The translations under genes were made by a program, and so were the position numbers. From contig JADMJJ010000014.1 of assembly GCA_018780645.1 (NCBI GenBank), forward strand, positions 1 through 64,000: a DNA stretch of 64,000 bases, in the 5' to 3' direction. The notes under the pieces were generated by a model. The model saw only the letters and a program-made list of their open reading frames with translations. It had not been told where the DNA came from and did not search any database. Source of the DNA: Burkholderiaceae bacterium. Lineage in GTDB: Bacteria; Pseudomonadota; Gammaproteobacteria; Burkholderiales; Burkholderiaceae_C. Position 1 is the stretch's first letter. Each line of letters begins with the position of its first letter. Below are positions 8,136 to 19,572 of the stretch, one piece after another.

Positions 8136-8960
8136 TCACACCCGGGGCGCTGTTACAGGACGGAGTTGTAACGTGCGGGTCCTGGCTTGGCCGTGCCGCC
8201 GTGCCACATCGTAGGAGGCGAACACGTTGGCCAGCGGCTTGACCTCGGGCAGCACGTAGACGATGCCTCGCGAGTATCTGAAGGTGCCGCGCACCACGTC
8301 CTCATAAAAGCGCACCGGCACATTGATGCAGCCGTAGGAGATGCGGTTGTCGGCGGCGGTCGGCGAGGCAAGGCGTTCCAGTCGGCGTTCGCTGGGCTCG
8401 ATGGCGCGCACGCGGTGCATGGAGACGGCGGCGTTGTAGTCCACCCAGAGCACATCCTCGCCCGAGGCATTGCGGCCCGGCTCGGCGCCGAAGCGCCCGG
8501 CCGGCGTGGTGCGCTCCTCCGGTCGCACATCGGCAATGGCGCGATTGCCGATGCCCACGACCGAGTCGTCACCGGCCGCGGCACCTAGCAGCACCGGTGT
8601 GGCGCCGAGCAGCACCCCCTGCGCATCGAACACGAACACGCGGGCATTGCGCTTGTCCAGGATCACATAGGGCAGACGCCGGTTGTCGCCCGAGTCGGCC
8701 ACCCAATCGGCGATGTGGCGGGCCTCGGCCGATGCGGCCTCGCCCCTGAAGTCGGCAAAACGCGGGCCGCCGAGCTGAACCGGGATCGGGACGTGCAGGG
8801 CCGGTCCGGCAAAGAACCGGGCCCGGTGCAGGCCGGTGCCATCGGGGGGCAGCATCAGCACCAGCACCGCGCTGCCGAGCAGAAAGCCCTGCTTCAGCGC
8901 GGCCATCAGCTCCGGGCGCGGGGGCAGCTCGATGCGGGGCGGCGGGTTGTAGGTGGCCAT
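8136..8960 (-). CDS. L,D-transpeptidase family protein (copy 2)
   Basis: A 274-residue paralog of the preceding gene. The short cytoplasmic N-terminus is followed by one membrane segment (about residues 23-38) and the YkuD-like domain. Catalytic residues are His182 and Ser208-Tyr209-Gly210-Cys211, followed by INVP as in active enzymes. The SHGC His is Tyr here, against Leu in copy 1. The two genes are 87 bases apart on the same strand and look like an old tandem duplication. The single membrane segment suggests an anchored periplasmic enzyme rather than a freely secreted one. Confidence 0.85.
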   Translation of the reverse strand: MATYNPPPRIELPPRPELMAALKQGFLLGSAVLVLMLPPDGTGLHRARFFAGPALHVPIPVQLGGPRFADFRGEAASAEARHIADWVADSGDNRRLPYVILDKRNARVFVFDAQGVLLGATPVLLGAAAGDDSVVGIGNRAIADVRPEERTTPAGRFGAEPGRNASGEDVLWVDYNAAVSMHRVRAIEPSERRLERLASPTAADNRISYGCINVPVRFYEDVVRGTFRYSRGIVYVLPEVKPLANVFASYDVARRHGQARTRTLQLRPVTAPRV

Positions 8961-9040
8961 GGTGATGGAGTACGTAAGAGCGCCCCGGAGCGGCGCGGGA
9001 GAGAACCCTGCGGCTTCGGGGCGCTGCGCGAGTGCGCGAC

Positions 9041-9352
9041 TCAGTTGCGGTCGGCGCGCGGGCTGCGCTCGGTGATCAGCGGCGCGCTGTTGTCCGGCAC
9101 ATTGCCGGTGGTCTCGGCGGGCACCGCCTGAGTGCCGGCGGGCGTGCCGCTGGCGTCCTGCACCTGGGACACCGGGGCCTGGCTGGCGTCGGTGGCCGGG
9201 GCCGGGCTGATGTCGGTGCTTGGCTGCAGCTGCTCTGTCTGCGTCGGCTCGGCGGGTTGCATGTCGGCGGAAGCCTGGGCATAGGCCAGGCTGATGGCGC
9301 CCACCAGGGTGGCGGCGGCGAAAATCGTGGTGACGGTCTTGGAAGCCTTCAT
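9041..9352 (-). CDS. Small secreted low-complexity protein, 103 aa
   Basis: A signal peptide (MKASKTVTTIFAAATLVGAI, cleaved after about residue 26 at AYA) is followed by a short region rich in Pro, Thr, Ala and Gln with no folded domain visible. A purine-rich ribosome binding site (AAGGAGT) precedes the ATG. The product is probably a periplasmic or secreted disordered protein. It is transcribed toward the L,D-transpeptidase genes with an 80-base gap and may share their transcript. I do not recognise a family. Confidence 0.65.
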   Translation of the reverse strand: MKASKTVTTIFAAATLVGAISLAYAQASADMQPAEPTQTEQLQPSTDISPAPATDASQAPVSQVQDASGTPAGTQAVPAETTGNVPDNSAPLITERSPRADRN

Positions 9353-9534
9353 GTCATAACTCCTTGGTGTTGTGCACTCGGTGCTGTGAGGGCCAATTGG
9401 CCTGACATGAATCTAGGCCCGGCGCGCGTCACCGGGCATCGGACGGCACTGACGATGCTTGTAGGACGAGCGCTGTCAGCAAATGCAACAGGGCCGGGTC
9501 TGAAGCCTTGGCCCGTCGCGTACAGACAAAAAAA

Positions 9535-9554
9535 GGCCCGAGTTGCCTCGGGCC
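9535..9554 (-). terminator. Rho-independent terminator of the 57-aa gene
   Basis: A perfect eight-base-pair stem (GGCCCGAG at 9535-9542 with CTCGGGCC at 9547-9554, loop TTGC) is followed, on the minus strand, by a run of seven T residues (the A-run at 9528-9534). It begins 24 bases after the stop codon of the small gene at 9578. Confidence 0.85.
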
Positions 9555-9577
9555 GAGCAAATTGGGGCGTGCGGTGT

Positions 9578-9751
9578 TCAGGCGGGCTTGACGGCCTTCA
9601 GGCTGCGGCCGGTGATGACCACCCGCTCCAGCTGGGCCACCGTCTGGGTGGCGGCGAGGTCTTCGTCTTCCACCGGGCTGGTCAACGATCCCACGGCGCT
9701 GATGGCCAGGAAGCTGAGGACCAGAACGCTGTTGAAAAGGTTGTCTAACAT
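9578..9751 (-). CDS. 57-aa small membrane/exported protein with LERVVITGR motif
   Basis: This reading frame is below the usual length cutoff but well supported. It has an AGGAG ribosome binding site before the ATG at 9751, good codon use, a stop at 9578 and a textbook terminator immediately downstream. The peptide starts MLDNLFNSVLVLSFLAISAVG (in part MLDNLFNSVLVLSF), a hydrophobic N-terminal segment. An acidic stretch (PVEDEDLAA) and the tail QLERVVITGRSLKAVKPA follow. From memory, small proteins ending in an LERVVVTGK/R-like motif are common in Rubrivivax-group genomes, with unknown function. It could be a secreted peptide or a membrane-anchored one. Confidence 0.7.
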   Translation of the reverse strand: MLDNLFNSVLVLSFLAISAVGSLTSPVEDEDLAATQTVAQLERVVITGRSLKAVKPA

Positions 9752-9917
9752 GGTGGGCTCCTGCTGGTTTCACTGCCGCGAAAAACGTCGCGATGGAGTG
9801 AATGTAGGAGGCCGCTACCACGTCAACCAGCGGCATGTGATGAGTCGCCAGCCGTGCCGGATGAACTGCGAAACGGCTGGATGAAGCGCCGCCCGACAAG
9901 GGCAATCAAGGAATGAG

Positions 9918-9943
9918 AAAGGGGCCCGCAGGCCCCTTTTTCT
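9918..9943. terminator. Terminator-like hairpin downstream of aminopeptidase P
   Basis: The stem AAAGGGGCC/GGCCCCTTT (loop CGCA) has T-rich sequence on its plus side and a shorter T-rich stretch on its minus side. No plus-strand gene precedes it, so it most likely ends the minus-strand aminopeptidase transcript. Confidence 0.6.
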
Positions 9944-10034
9944 TTAGCGCTTGACGACAAAGTCATCCAGCCAGTTGAGGACAGAGCGTGCCTGCGGCAA
10001 GGTCTGTCCCGCAAGACCATCAGACGGGCTGAGT
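9944..10034 (-). pseudogene. Possible gene remnant between aminopeptidase P and its terminator
   Basis: An open stretch of about 30 codons has no ATG or GTG and ends at a TAA directly abutting the terminator stem. It reads ...LPQARSVLNWLDDFVVKR. Codon use is coding-like. The WL..F ending loosely resembles the tail of a LysR-type regulator, but that is only an impression. It could be the end of a deleted gene or chance. Confidence 0.25.
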
Positions 10035-11828
10035 CCTCAGCTTCAGCCAGGCCAGCGCATCGCCGCTGACCAGCGGCGACAGGCGTGCCAGCACCTCGGC
10101 GTGGTAGCGGTTGAGCCAGGCGATCTCGTCTTCGCGCATCAGCTCGCGGGCGATGCAGCGGGTGTCGATCGGGCACAGGGTCAGCGTCTCGAAGGCCAGC
10201 ATCTCGCCGAAGGCGCCCTGCTCGGGTGTGTCGACGGCGACGTTGAGCACAAGGTTCTCCAGGCGCACGCCCCATTTGCCATTGCGGTAGATGCCGGGCT
10301 CGATCGAGGTGATCATGCCGGGCTCCATGGCCATGTGTGCGTCGGGCACGGCCTTGGAGATGCTCTGCGGGCCTTCATGCACATTCATGAAGTAGCCCAC
10401 GCCATGGCCGGTGCCGTGGCCGTAGTCGATGCCGTGCTCCCAGATCGGTGCGCGGGCAATGGCGTCCAGCATCGGCGACAGGGTGCCGCGCGGGAAGCGC
10501 GTGCGGCTCAGGTTCATCATGCCCTTGAGAACGATGGTGAAGTCGCGCTTGTGCGCCTCGCTGACGTTGCCGATCTGCCAGACGCGGGTGATGTCGGTGG
10601 TGCCGCCCAGGTACTGGCCGCCGGAGTCGATCAGCAGCAGGTTGTTGCCCTCGATGACCGCATGCGACTCGGGTGTGGCACGGTAGTGGGGCATGGCGCC
10701 ATTCGGGCCGAAGCCGGCGATGGTCGAGAAGCTCAGGCCGACGAAGCCCGGGCGGCGGGCGCGTGCGGCGGACAGCTTCTCATCGACGGTGATCTCGGTG
10801 ATGCGCTCCTGGCCCAGCGCCTGCTCGAACCAGGCGTAGAACTCGCACATCGCGGCGCCGTCCTGCTCCATGGTCTCGCGCACGAACTGCGCCTCGGCGG
10901 GGGTCTTGCGGCTCTTGGCCAGGGTGCTGGGGTTGATGGCCTCGACCACGCGTACGCCGCTGGCCACCGATTCGCGCAGGCCAAAGGTGATGCGGCGGGG
11001 GTCGACCAGCAGCACGGTGTCGGCGGCCAGTGCGCCCAGCGCATTGGGCGCCTGGGTGTAGTCGGCCAGTTGCACGCCGTCGGCGGCCAGGGTGGCCTGC
11101 AGCGCGGCGGGCACCTTGCCGGTGCCGACGAACAAGGTGGCGCCGTCCAGGCCGACCAGCGCGTGGGCGATGAAGACCGGGTTGCACTGCACGTCCGAGC
11201 CACGCAGATTGAACAGCCAGGCCACGTCATCGACGGTGGAGATGAAATGCTGGCTGGCGCCCAGGCGGCTCATCGTGGCGCGCACCTCGGCCAGCTTGGC
11301 GGCGCGGCTAACGGTGGCCTGCGGCGCGCCGTGTTCGTAGACCGGGGCGCAGGGCAGGGTGGGGCGGCCGTCCCAGATCGCATCGAGCAGGTCCAGATCG
11401 GTACGCAGCTTGATCTTGGCCTGCAAGAGGCCCAGACGCACCTGCTGTGCCAGCGCCAGGCTCAGGCATTGACCATCGACGGCCAGGGTCTGGCCGGCCT
11501 GCAGCTGCTGGGCCGACCAGTCGATGAAATGGGTGGCGGCGCCGCTGGGGATCTTCACCAGATCAATGCCGGTGCCGGCAAGCTCGACCTCGGCCTGGGT
11601 CCAGTAGCGCATGTCGGCGAACAGGGCGGCGCGGTCCAGGGTCACGACCAGAGTGCCCATCGAGCCGGTGAAGCCCGACAGCCATTCGCGGCCCTGCCAG
11701 CGCGCGGGGAGGTACTCGGACAGGTGGGGGTCGCTGGAGGGCACCAGCACGCCGTGCACCTGTTGGGCCTGCATCGCATCGCGCAGCCGCGCCAGTCTCA
11801 GGGTGATCTCGGAAGTACGGGTGTCCAT
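10020..11828 (-). CDS. Aminopeptidase P family protein (Xaa-Pro aminopeptidase, M24B)
   Basis: A 602-residue protein of the long, three-domain aminopeptidase P type rather than the ~440-residue E. coli PepP. Two creatinase-like N-terminal domains precede the pita-bread catalytic domain. The metal ligands are visible: two Asp in LLLIDSGGQYLGGTTDITRV (quoted as LIDSGGQYL and TTDITRV), His in GHGTGHGVG, and two Glu in SIEPGIY and VRLENL. The family removes the N-terminal residue of peptides whose second residue is proline, using two Mn or similar ions. It has no signal peptide, so it is cytoplasmic. It appears to be a single-gene unit. Confidence 0.94.
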   Translation of the reverse strand: MDTRTSEITLRLARLRDAMQAQQVHGVLVPSSDPHLSEYLPARWQGREWLSGFTGSMGTLVVTLDRAALFADMRYWTQAEVELAGTGIDLVKIPSGAATHFIDWSAQQLQAGQTLAVDGQCLSLALAQQVRLGLLQAKIKLRTDLDLLDAIWDGRPTLPCAPVYEHGAPQATVSRAAKLAEVRATMSRLGASQHFISTVDDVAWLFNLRGSDVQCNPVFIAHALVGLDGATLFVGTGKVPAALQATLAADGVQLADYTQAPNALGALAADTVLLVDPRRITFGLRESVASGVRVVEAINPSTLAKSRKTPAEAQFVRETMEQDGAAMCEFYAWFEQALGQERITEITVDEKLSAARARRPGFVGLSFSTIAGFGPNGAMPHYRATPESHAVIEGNNLLLIDSGGQYLGGTTDITRVWQIGNVSEAHKRDFTIVLKGMMNLSRTRFPRGTLSPMLDAIARAPIWEHGIDYGHGTGHGVGYFMNVHEGPQSISKAVPDAHMAMEPGMITSIEPGIYRNGKWGVRLENLVLNVAVDTPEQGAFGEMLAFETLTLCPIDTRCIARELMREDEIAWLNRYHAEVLARLSPLVSGDALAWLKLRTQPV

Positions 11829-11908
11829 GGGGCTCTCCGGGGTGGCGCTGCCGCCGGGTGGGCGGTGGCCCGTGTTGAAAGGGGTGCGAGATTGTAGGCT
11901 TTGGGGCC

Positions 11909-14467
<2,559 letters not shown>

Positions 14468-14586
14468 AGCCGTCCGGGTTTGCTCGGTTGTTGCCCGGGG
14501 CTTGAACCGGGATGCTCTAGCTGGGGAGCCTCAAGCGTGGTTGACCTACGGGCAGACACCTGGCATCGGCGTTAGTCAGCAGTTCG

Positions 14587-15711
14587 ATGAGAAAACTCAG
14601 CGGCGGACAGATTCAGGTCGGCAAGCCGATTCCGTACGACTGCTATGACGGCAACGGCCAGCTGCTGCTGAAGAAGGGCCTGGTGGTCGACTCGCAAAGG
14701 CAGGTCGATTTCCTGCTTGAGCGGGGGCTGTACGGACAGGCCGAGGCGAGCGGCGGCGACGCCACGCCGGTCAATGACCGCCCGGCCAGCCCCTTCGAGC
14801 TGATCAGCGACTGCTACAACCGCCTGTCGCGCCTGCTGTCGCTGCCGAGCGCGCAGTCCGCTGGTGCTTCTCCGCCGCTGGCGCAGCCCATCCAGGCGCT
14901 GGCCGCCGACATCCAGAAGCTCTGCCGGCTTGATGCCGACGCGGTGCTGGGCGCAGTGCATCTGGACCATGCGGTGCGCTACGGGGTGATGCACCCGGTG
15001 CACCGGGCCATCGTCTGCGAGATGCTGGCCCGGCGCAAGGCCGTGCCCGAGGACGAGCGCCTGCAGATCGTGGCGGCCGCGCTGAGCGCCGATATCTCGA
15101 TGATCAAGCTGCAAGATGAATTGGCACGGCAAAAGGAGCAGCTGCAGCCCCAGCAACGGCTGGCCCTGCACCAGCACCCGCTGGAAAGCCTGAAGCTGTT
15201 GACCGTGCAGGGTGTTGTCAACAAGACCTGGCTGACGGCGGTGGTGCAGCACCACGAGGCCTGCAATGGCAAGGGCTACCCCAGCGGGGTGGCGGCCGGC
15301 GGGATTTCACAGGGCGCCCGCATCCTGAAGCTGGCCGATATGTACACCGCGCTGATTGCGCCGCGGGCGCAGCGTGCCGGAGCCATCAGCAAGGTGGCGA
15401 TGCGCGAGCTCTACCTGAAGCGCGGCGAGGAGGTGGACGAGGAGCTGGCCCTGTTGCTGATCAAGGAGCTGGGCGTGTTCCCACCCGGCGCCTTCGTCAA
15501 GCTCTACAGCGGCGAGCTGGCGATCGTGACGCGGCGCACCGATAACCCCAAGGCTCCCGCCGCCAAGGCCGTGGTCGGGCCGCGCGGCGCGCCCTACGAA
15601 CGGCCGGCGCCGCGCAAGACCGAGATCCGCGAGTATGAGATCGTCAGCGTGGTCGAGCGTGACAAGATCGTCGCCATCGATCTGCACAATTTGTGGGGCT
15701 ATGCCCATTGA
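14587..15711 (+). CDS. Degenerate HD-GYP domain protein
   Basis: A 374-residue cytoplasmic protein. The first 60 residues form a small N-terminal domain, and the HD-GYP-like domain spans about 130-290. It keeps the upstream His (His139), QHHEACNGKGYP (His222, His223, GYP at 230-232) and LADMYTAL, but at the signature HD position it reads Ala168-Asp169. Canonical HD-GYP enzymes hydrolyse cyclic-di-GMP at a two- or three-iron site that needs this His. Activity is therefore doubtful, and a binding or scaffold role is possible. The C-terminal 90 residues carry a basic linker and a beta-rich end. The next gene, 32 bases on, has the same domain with the same change. Confidence 0.82.
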   Translation: MRKLSGGQIQVGKPIPYDCYDGNGQLLLKKGLVVDSQRQVDFLLERGLYGQAEASGGDATPVNDRPASPFELISDCYNRLSRLLSLPSAQSAGASPPLAQPIQALAADIQKLCRLDADAVLGAVHLDHAVRYGVMHPVHRAIVCEMLARRKAVPEDERLQIVAAALSADISMIKLQDELARQKEQLQPQQRLALHQHPLESLKLLTVQGVVNKTWLTAVVQHHEACNGKGYPSGVAAGGISQGARILKLADMYTALIAPRAQRAGAISKVAMRELYLKRGEEVDEELALLLIKELGVFPPGAFVKLYSGELAIVTRRTDNPKAPAAKAVVGPRGAPYERPAPRKTEIREYEIVSVVERDKIVAIDLHNLWGYAH

Positions 15712-15743
15712 ACCCGGGCGCTTGAATTGATTGGAGATGTAGC

Positions 15744-17282
15744 GTGAATCAACAGCCTGGCGATGCCGCAGACGATGACCTGGTCTTCATGGACGGGCCC
15801 GATGACGCACCCGCCCATGCCAAGGCCGCCTGGAAGGTGCTGATCGTTGATGACGAGCCTGGGGTGCACACCGTCACGAAGCTGGCCCTGTCGGGCTTCT
15901 CCTTCATCGAGCGCGGGGTCGAATTCCTCGATGCCTACACCGGCCAGGAGGCCTGCGGCCTGCTGCGCGAGCACCCGGACACGGCGGTGGTGTTTCTCGA
16001 TGTGGTGATGGAGACAGATGATGCCGGCTTGCGCGCGGTGCAGCGCATCCGCGAGGAGCTCGACAACAAGATGGTGCGGATCATCCTGCGCACCGGCCAG
16101 CCGGGCCATGCGCCGGAGCGCGAGGTAGTGCTGAACTACGGCATCAACGAGTACCTGGCCAAGGCCGAGCTGACGGCGCAAAAGCTCTATGTCTCACTGG
16201 TCGCGGCACTGCGCTCCTACCATGACCTGCAGGCCATAGAAACCACGCGCAAGGGGCTGGTGAAGATTCTGGACGCGGCAGGCAATATGGACTACCGCTC
16301 GCGCAGCCTGTTCGTCTCGGGCCTGCTGCAGCAGCTGAGTTCGCTGCTGGACATCGGCGACCAGGACTTGATGTTGATACGGGCGGGCACCGCCGGGCCG
16401 GTGATCATGGCGGCCTCGGGCAACTATGACGGCTTTGTTGGCGAGCCGGTGTGTGAAGCCTTGGGTGCCGACGGCGAAGCACTGACGGCCCGGCTGCTTG
16501 CCGCCGGCGGAAGCCATGTCGAGGCCAGCTACTCGATCTACCGAATCGAGCTGCCGGACACCGATGCCGTGCTTTTGTACGTGGGTGCCCCACGCCGCAT
16601 CAGCGAGGCCGAGCTGGCCCTGGTGCGGATGTTCTGCCTGAAGATCGTCCGCGCCTATGACAACTACGAGTTCGTCGAGCAGGCGCGCCGCGACCAGAAC
16701 GCCGAGCTGGCCCTGCTGGCCCAGCTCAGTGGCCATGCCAGCTATCTGAGCCTCGACTATCTGCAGCACCGCAGCCGGCTGGCCGCCGACATCGCCCGGC
16801 AGCTGGCGGGCACGGCCCCACGCCTGCCCGAGCAGATCGCACTGGCGGCGATGCTGGCCGACATCGGCAACCACGAGATTCCGGCGCTGCTGCTGGAGCG
16901 GGCCGGGCCGCTCTCGGCTCAGGAGCAGGCGCTGGTGCGCAAGCACTGCGAGCTGGGCGCGGCGCTGCTGGACGGCGTGCTGAATGTCGTGGAGGGCGGC
17001 CAGGTGATGGCGCTGGCGCGCGCGATTGCCTTGTCGCACCATGAGTGTTTCGATGGCTCGGGCTATCCGCAGCGGCTGCTCGGCGAGGCAATTCCGCTGC
17101 CGGCGCGCATCGTGGCCGTGGCCGATGTCTATCTGGCCATGACGTCGGCGCGGCCCTGGCGGGCGGCCTGGTCGCACGACAGTGCCCTGACGGAGATGAC
17201 CAAACGTGCGGGCACGCAGTTTGATCCGCAGGTGCTGGCGGCCTTCATGGCGGTGGCCAGTGCCTACCGTTCGGGGAGCTGA
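15744..17282 (+). CDS. Response regulator with DUF3369 and degenerate HD-GYP domain
   Basis: A 512-residue regulator. The receiver domain (about 30-150) has Asp86 in VVFLDVVMETDD and is followed by a DUF3369 sensor-like domain (about 170-310), the usual partner in this family. The C-terminal HD-GYP-like domain spans about 330-505. The HD position is Ala372-Asp373 (LADIGNHEIP), while HHE (432-434) and DGSGYP (437-442) are intact. Relatives with a full HD pair degrade cyclic-di-GMP; the lost His argues against normal catalysis. The stop codon is followed at once by the GTG start of a histidine kinase, the likely phosphate donor. Confidence 0.9.
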   Translation: MNQQPGDAADDDLVFMDGPDDAPAHAKAAWKVLIVDDEPGVHTVTKLALSGFSFIERGVEFLDAYTGQEACGLLREHPDTAVVFLDVVMETDDAGLRAVQRIREELDNKMVRIILRTGQPGHAPEREVVLNYGINEYLAKAELTAQKLYVSLVAALRSYHDLQAIETTRKGLVKILDAAGNMDYRSRSLFVSGLLQQLSSLLDIGDQDLMLIRAGTAGPVIMAASGNYDGFVGEPVCEALGADGEALTARLLAAGGSHVEASYSIYRIELPDTDAVLLYVGAPRRISEAELALVRMFCLKIVRAYDNYEFVEQARRDQNAELALLAQLSGHASYLSLDYLQHRSRLAADIARQLAGTAPRLPEQIALAAMLADIGNHEIPALLLERAGPLSAQEQALVRKHCELGAALLDGVLNVVEGGQVMALARAIALSHHECFDGSGYPQRLLGEAIPLPARIVAVADVYLAMTSARPWRAAWSHDSALTEMTKRAGTQFDPQVLAAFMAVASAYRSGS

Positions 17283-17283
17283 G

Positions 17284-19572
17284 GTGCTGGACGTGTTCGT
17301 CACCCAGCCACGGCGCGACGCGCTGGAGCAGCGGCTGGAGGCTGCGACCGGGCTGGAGCGGCTGCCCTTGCAGGTCGAGCTGGCCTGGTATCTGCGGCAG
17401 CTGGACTGGGCCCGGTCCTTGGCCCTGGCCGATGAGGCCGAGCAGGGCCTGGCCGCCTGGACCGGCCCCGAGTCGCGTCGCCTGGCGGCGCGGCTGACCC
17501 TATTGCGGGCCGAGACCCGGCTGCTGTTCGCCGATCTCGGCGAGGCGCAGCGCCTGGCCGCGCAGGCGATTGCCGAGTTCGAGGCGATCGATGACCAACT
17601 GGGACTGGGCGATGCACACAGCGCGATGAGCACCATCCTGTTCGACGGGCCTGACACCGAGGGCCGCAATCGGCATATAGACCTCGGGCTGGCAGCCTAT
17701 CAGCGTGCTGGCCATGCCGATCGGGCGGCCTTGGTGAGTGCACGCCGGGTGGCCAATAGCGTGCTTAGCGACCCGGCGGCGGCCGCGCGGGCCTTGGAGC
17801 AGGGCTTTTGTGACGAACCGGTGCCCGATGTGGTCCGGGTCTGGGAACTCACCATCCGTGCCTTGGTGGCGGCTCTCAGCAATGAGCCGGTGGCCTCGAT
17901 CAGGTTCTTCACCCAGGCCCATGAGCTCTGTCTCGAACTGGGGGCGCTGCGCAATGCCATTGTGTCGGGCAGCAACGCGGCCGAGTCGTTTACCCGCCTG
18001 GGTGACCTTGAGGCCGCGCTGGAGTGGCAGGAGCGGGTGCTGGCACTCGCACGCAGCACCGGCTGGCCGGGCAGCGTATCGATGTGCCTGTCTCAGCTGG
18101 GCAATGTGATGCGCAAGATGCAGCGCAACGGCGAGGCCCGTGCCTATCTTCAGGAGGCCATGAGCCTGGGGGCCCTGCTGCCGGGGTCCTCGCACCAGGG
18201 AAATATCTGCGTGGCGCTGGGCCAGCTGGAGATGGAGGACGGCAACTTCGAGGCCGGCCTGGCCGCGTTTGGCGTCGTCCAGGCGATGCTGGCGAACGAT
18301 CCTCAGCATGAGCTGCACGAGTTCATCTGGTGCGCCCAGGCCCAGGTCTTGCTGCAACAGGGGCAGGTGCAGCAGGCCCTCGAAAAGGCCGGTGCGGCGC
18401 TGTCGCTGAAACTGCGCATGGGCGACAAGACCGGACAGATACGGGTGCTGCAGTTGCTGGCGCGCATGCAGGCCCCGGCAGGCCTGCGGCATCTGCAGCA
18501 GGCGCTGGACGTGGCGCAATCGATCTCCGGCTACCAGACGCCGGCCGAACTCCATCAACAGCTGGCAACGGCCCATGCCGATGCCGGCGACTTTGCGGCT
18601 GCCTACGAGCACAGCCAGTTTGCGCTGACGACGTTCAAGAAGACCCAGAACAGCGCCCTGAACAATCGGGCCCTGGCGATGCAGGCGCGTTTCGAGCTTG
18701 ATCAGGCCCGGGCCGAGGCAAGGCGCGAACACGAGGTGGCCGAGGCCCTGCGCGAAACCACGGCCGCGGCCGAGCTGGCCCGGCAGCAGGCGCATCAGGC
18801 CCTGCTGGAGCTGCGGCAGACGCAGAAGCAGCTGGTGCAGGCCGAGAAGATGGCCTCGCTGGGCGGGCTGGTGGCCGGTGTGGCCCATGAGCTGAACACA
18901 CCCTTGGGCAATGGCCTGGTGGCGGTGACGGCGCTGAGCGACAAGCTGGCTGCCTTCCAGCAGGGCATGGCCGGCGGCGGGCTCAAGCGCCAGGCCTTCG
19001 ATGCTTTCCTGCAGGATGTCGAGCTGGCCGCGCAGCTGGCGCAGGCCAGCCTGCAGCGCAGCGCCAAGCTGGTCAGCAGCTTCAAGCAGCTGGCGATCGA
19101 CCAGGGGGCCTGGCCGCGCGGCGAATGCGCGCCCGTGCAGACCTTCGATACGGCGCTGCAGAATCTGCGGCCGGCTCTGGCCGCGCGGGGCATCGCGGTC
19201 GAGATCGATGCGCCCGCGGAGCTGCGCTTCGCCAGCTATCCCAGTGCGCTGTCGGCCGTGCTGGGGCGTTTGCTGGACAACGCGCTGGAGCATGGCTTTG
19301 CCGGGCGAGACCAGGGGCGGGTGAGCCTGCGCTGCGAGAGGCTGGACGGCGGCGGCTGCCGCCTGACGGTGCGCGACAACGGCTGCGGCATCGCTGCCGA
19401 GCACCTGGCCAAGGTCTTCGACCCGTTCTTCACCACCCGCATGGGGCAGTCGTCCGGCCTGGGGCTGTACAGCGCCAACAACCTGGTGACCCAGGTGCTG
19501 GGCGGCACGCTGACGGTCAGCAGTGTGCCGGGCGAGGGCAGCGAGTTTGTGCTGGAGCTGCCGCCCGCCTGA
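17284..19572 (+). CDS. TPR-containing cytoplasmic histidine kinase
   Basis: A 762-residue protein. Residues 1 to about 490 are helical TPR-like repeats (for example GDLEAALEWQERVLALA, GDFAAAYEHSQFAL). A coiled coil (about 485-525) leads to a HisKA-like domain with His535 in GVAHELNTPLGNG. The ATPase domain has LLDNALEHGF, DNGCGI and SSGLGLYSANNL. There are no membrane segments, so the input is probably protein-protein contact through the TPR part. The start is a GTG at 17284 preceded by GGGGAG at good spacing. A longer in-frame ATG at 17206 would overlap the previous gene by 77 bases and is rejected. It is coupled to the response regulator before it. Confidence 0.88.
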   Translation: MLDVFVTQPRRDALEQRLEAATGLERLPLQVELAWYLRQLDWARSLALADEAEQGLAAWTGPESRRLAARLTLLRAETRLLFADLGEAQRLAAQAIAEFEAIDDQLGLGDAHSAMSTILFDGPDTEGRNRHIDLGLAAYQRAGHADRAALVSARRVANSVLSDPAAAARALEQGFCDEPVPDVVRVWELTIRALVAALSNEPVASIRFFTQAHELCLELGALRNAIVSGSNAAESFTRLGDLEAALEWQERVLALARSTGWPGSVSMCLSQLGNVMRKMQRNGEARAYLQEAMSLGALLPGSSHQGNICVALGQLEMEDGNFEAGLAAFGVVQAMLANDPQHELHEFIWCAQAQVLLQQGQVQQALEKAGAALSLKLRMGDKTGQIRVLQLLARMQAPAGLRHLQQALDVAQSISGYQTPAELHQQLATAHADAGDFAAAYEHSQFALTTFKKTQNSALNNRALAMQARFELDQARAEARREHEVAEALRETTAAAELARQQAHQALLELRQTQKQLVQAEKMASLGGLVAGVAHELNTPLGNGLVAVTALSDKLAAFQQGMAGGGLKRQAFDAFLQDVELAAQLAQASLQRSAKLVSSFKQLAIDQGAWPRGECAPVQTFDTALQNLRPALAARGIAVEIDAPAELRFASYPSALSAVLGRLLDNALEHGFAGRDQGRVSLRCERLDGGGCRLTVRDNGCGIAAEHLAKVFDPFFTTRMGQSSGLGLYSANNLVTQVLGGTLTVSSVPGEGSEFVLELPPA

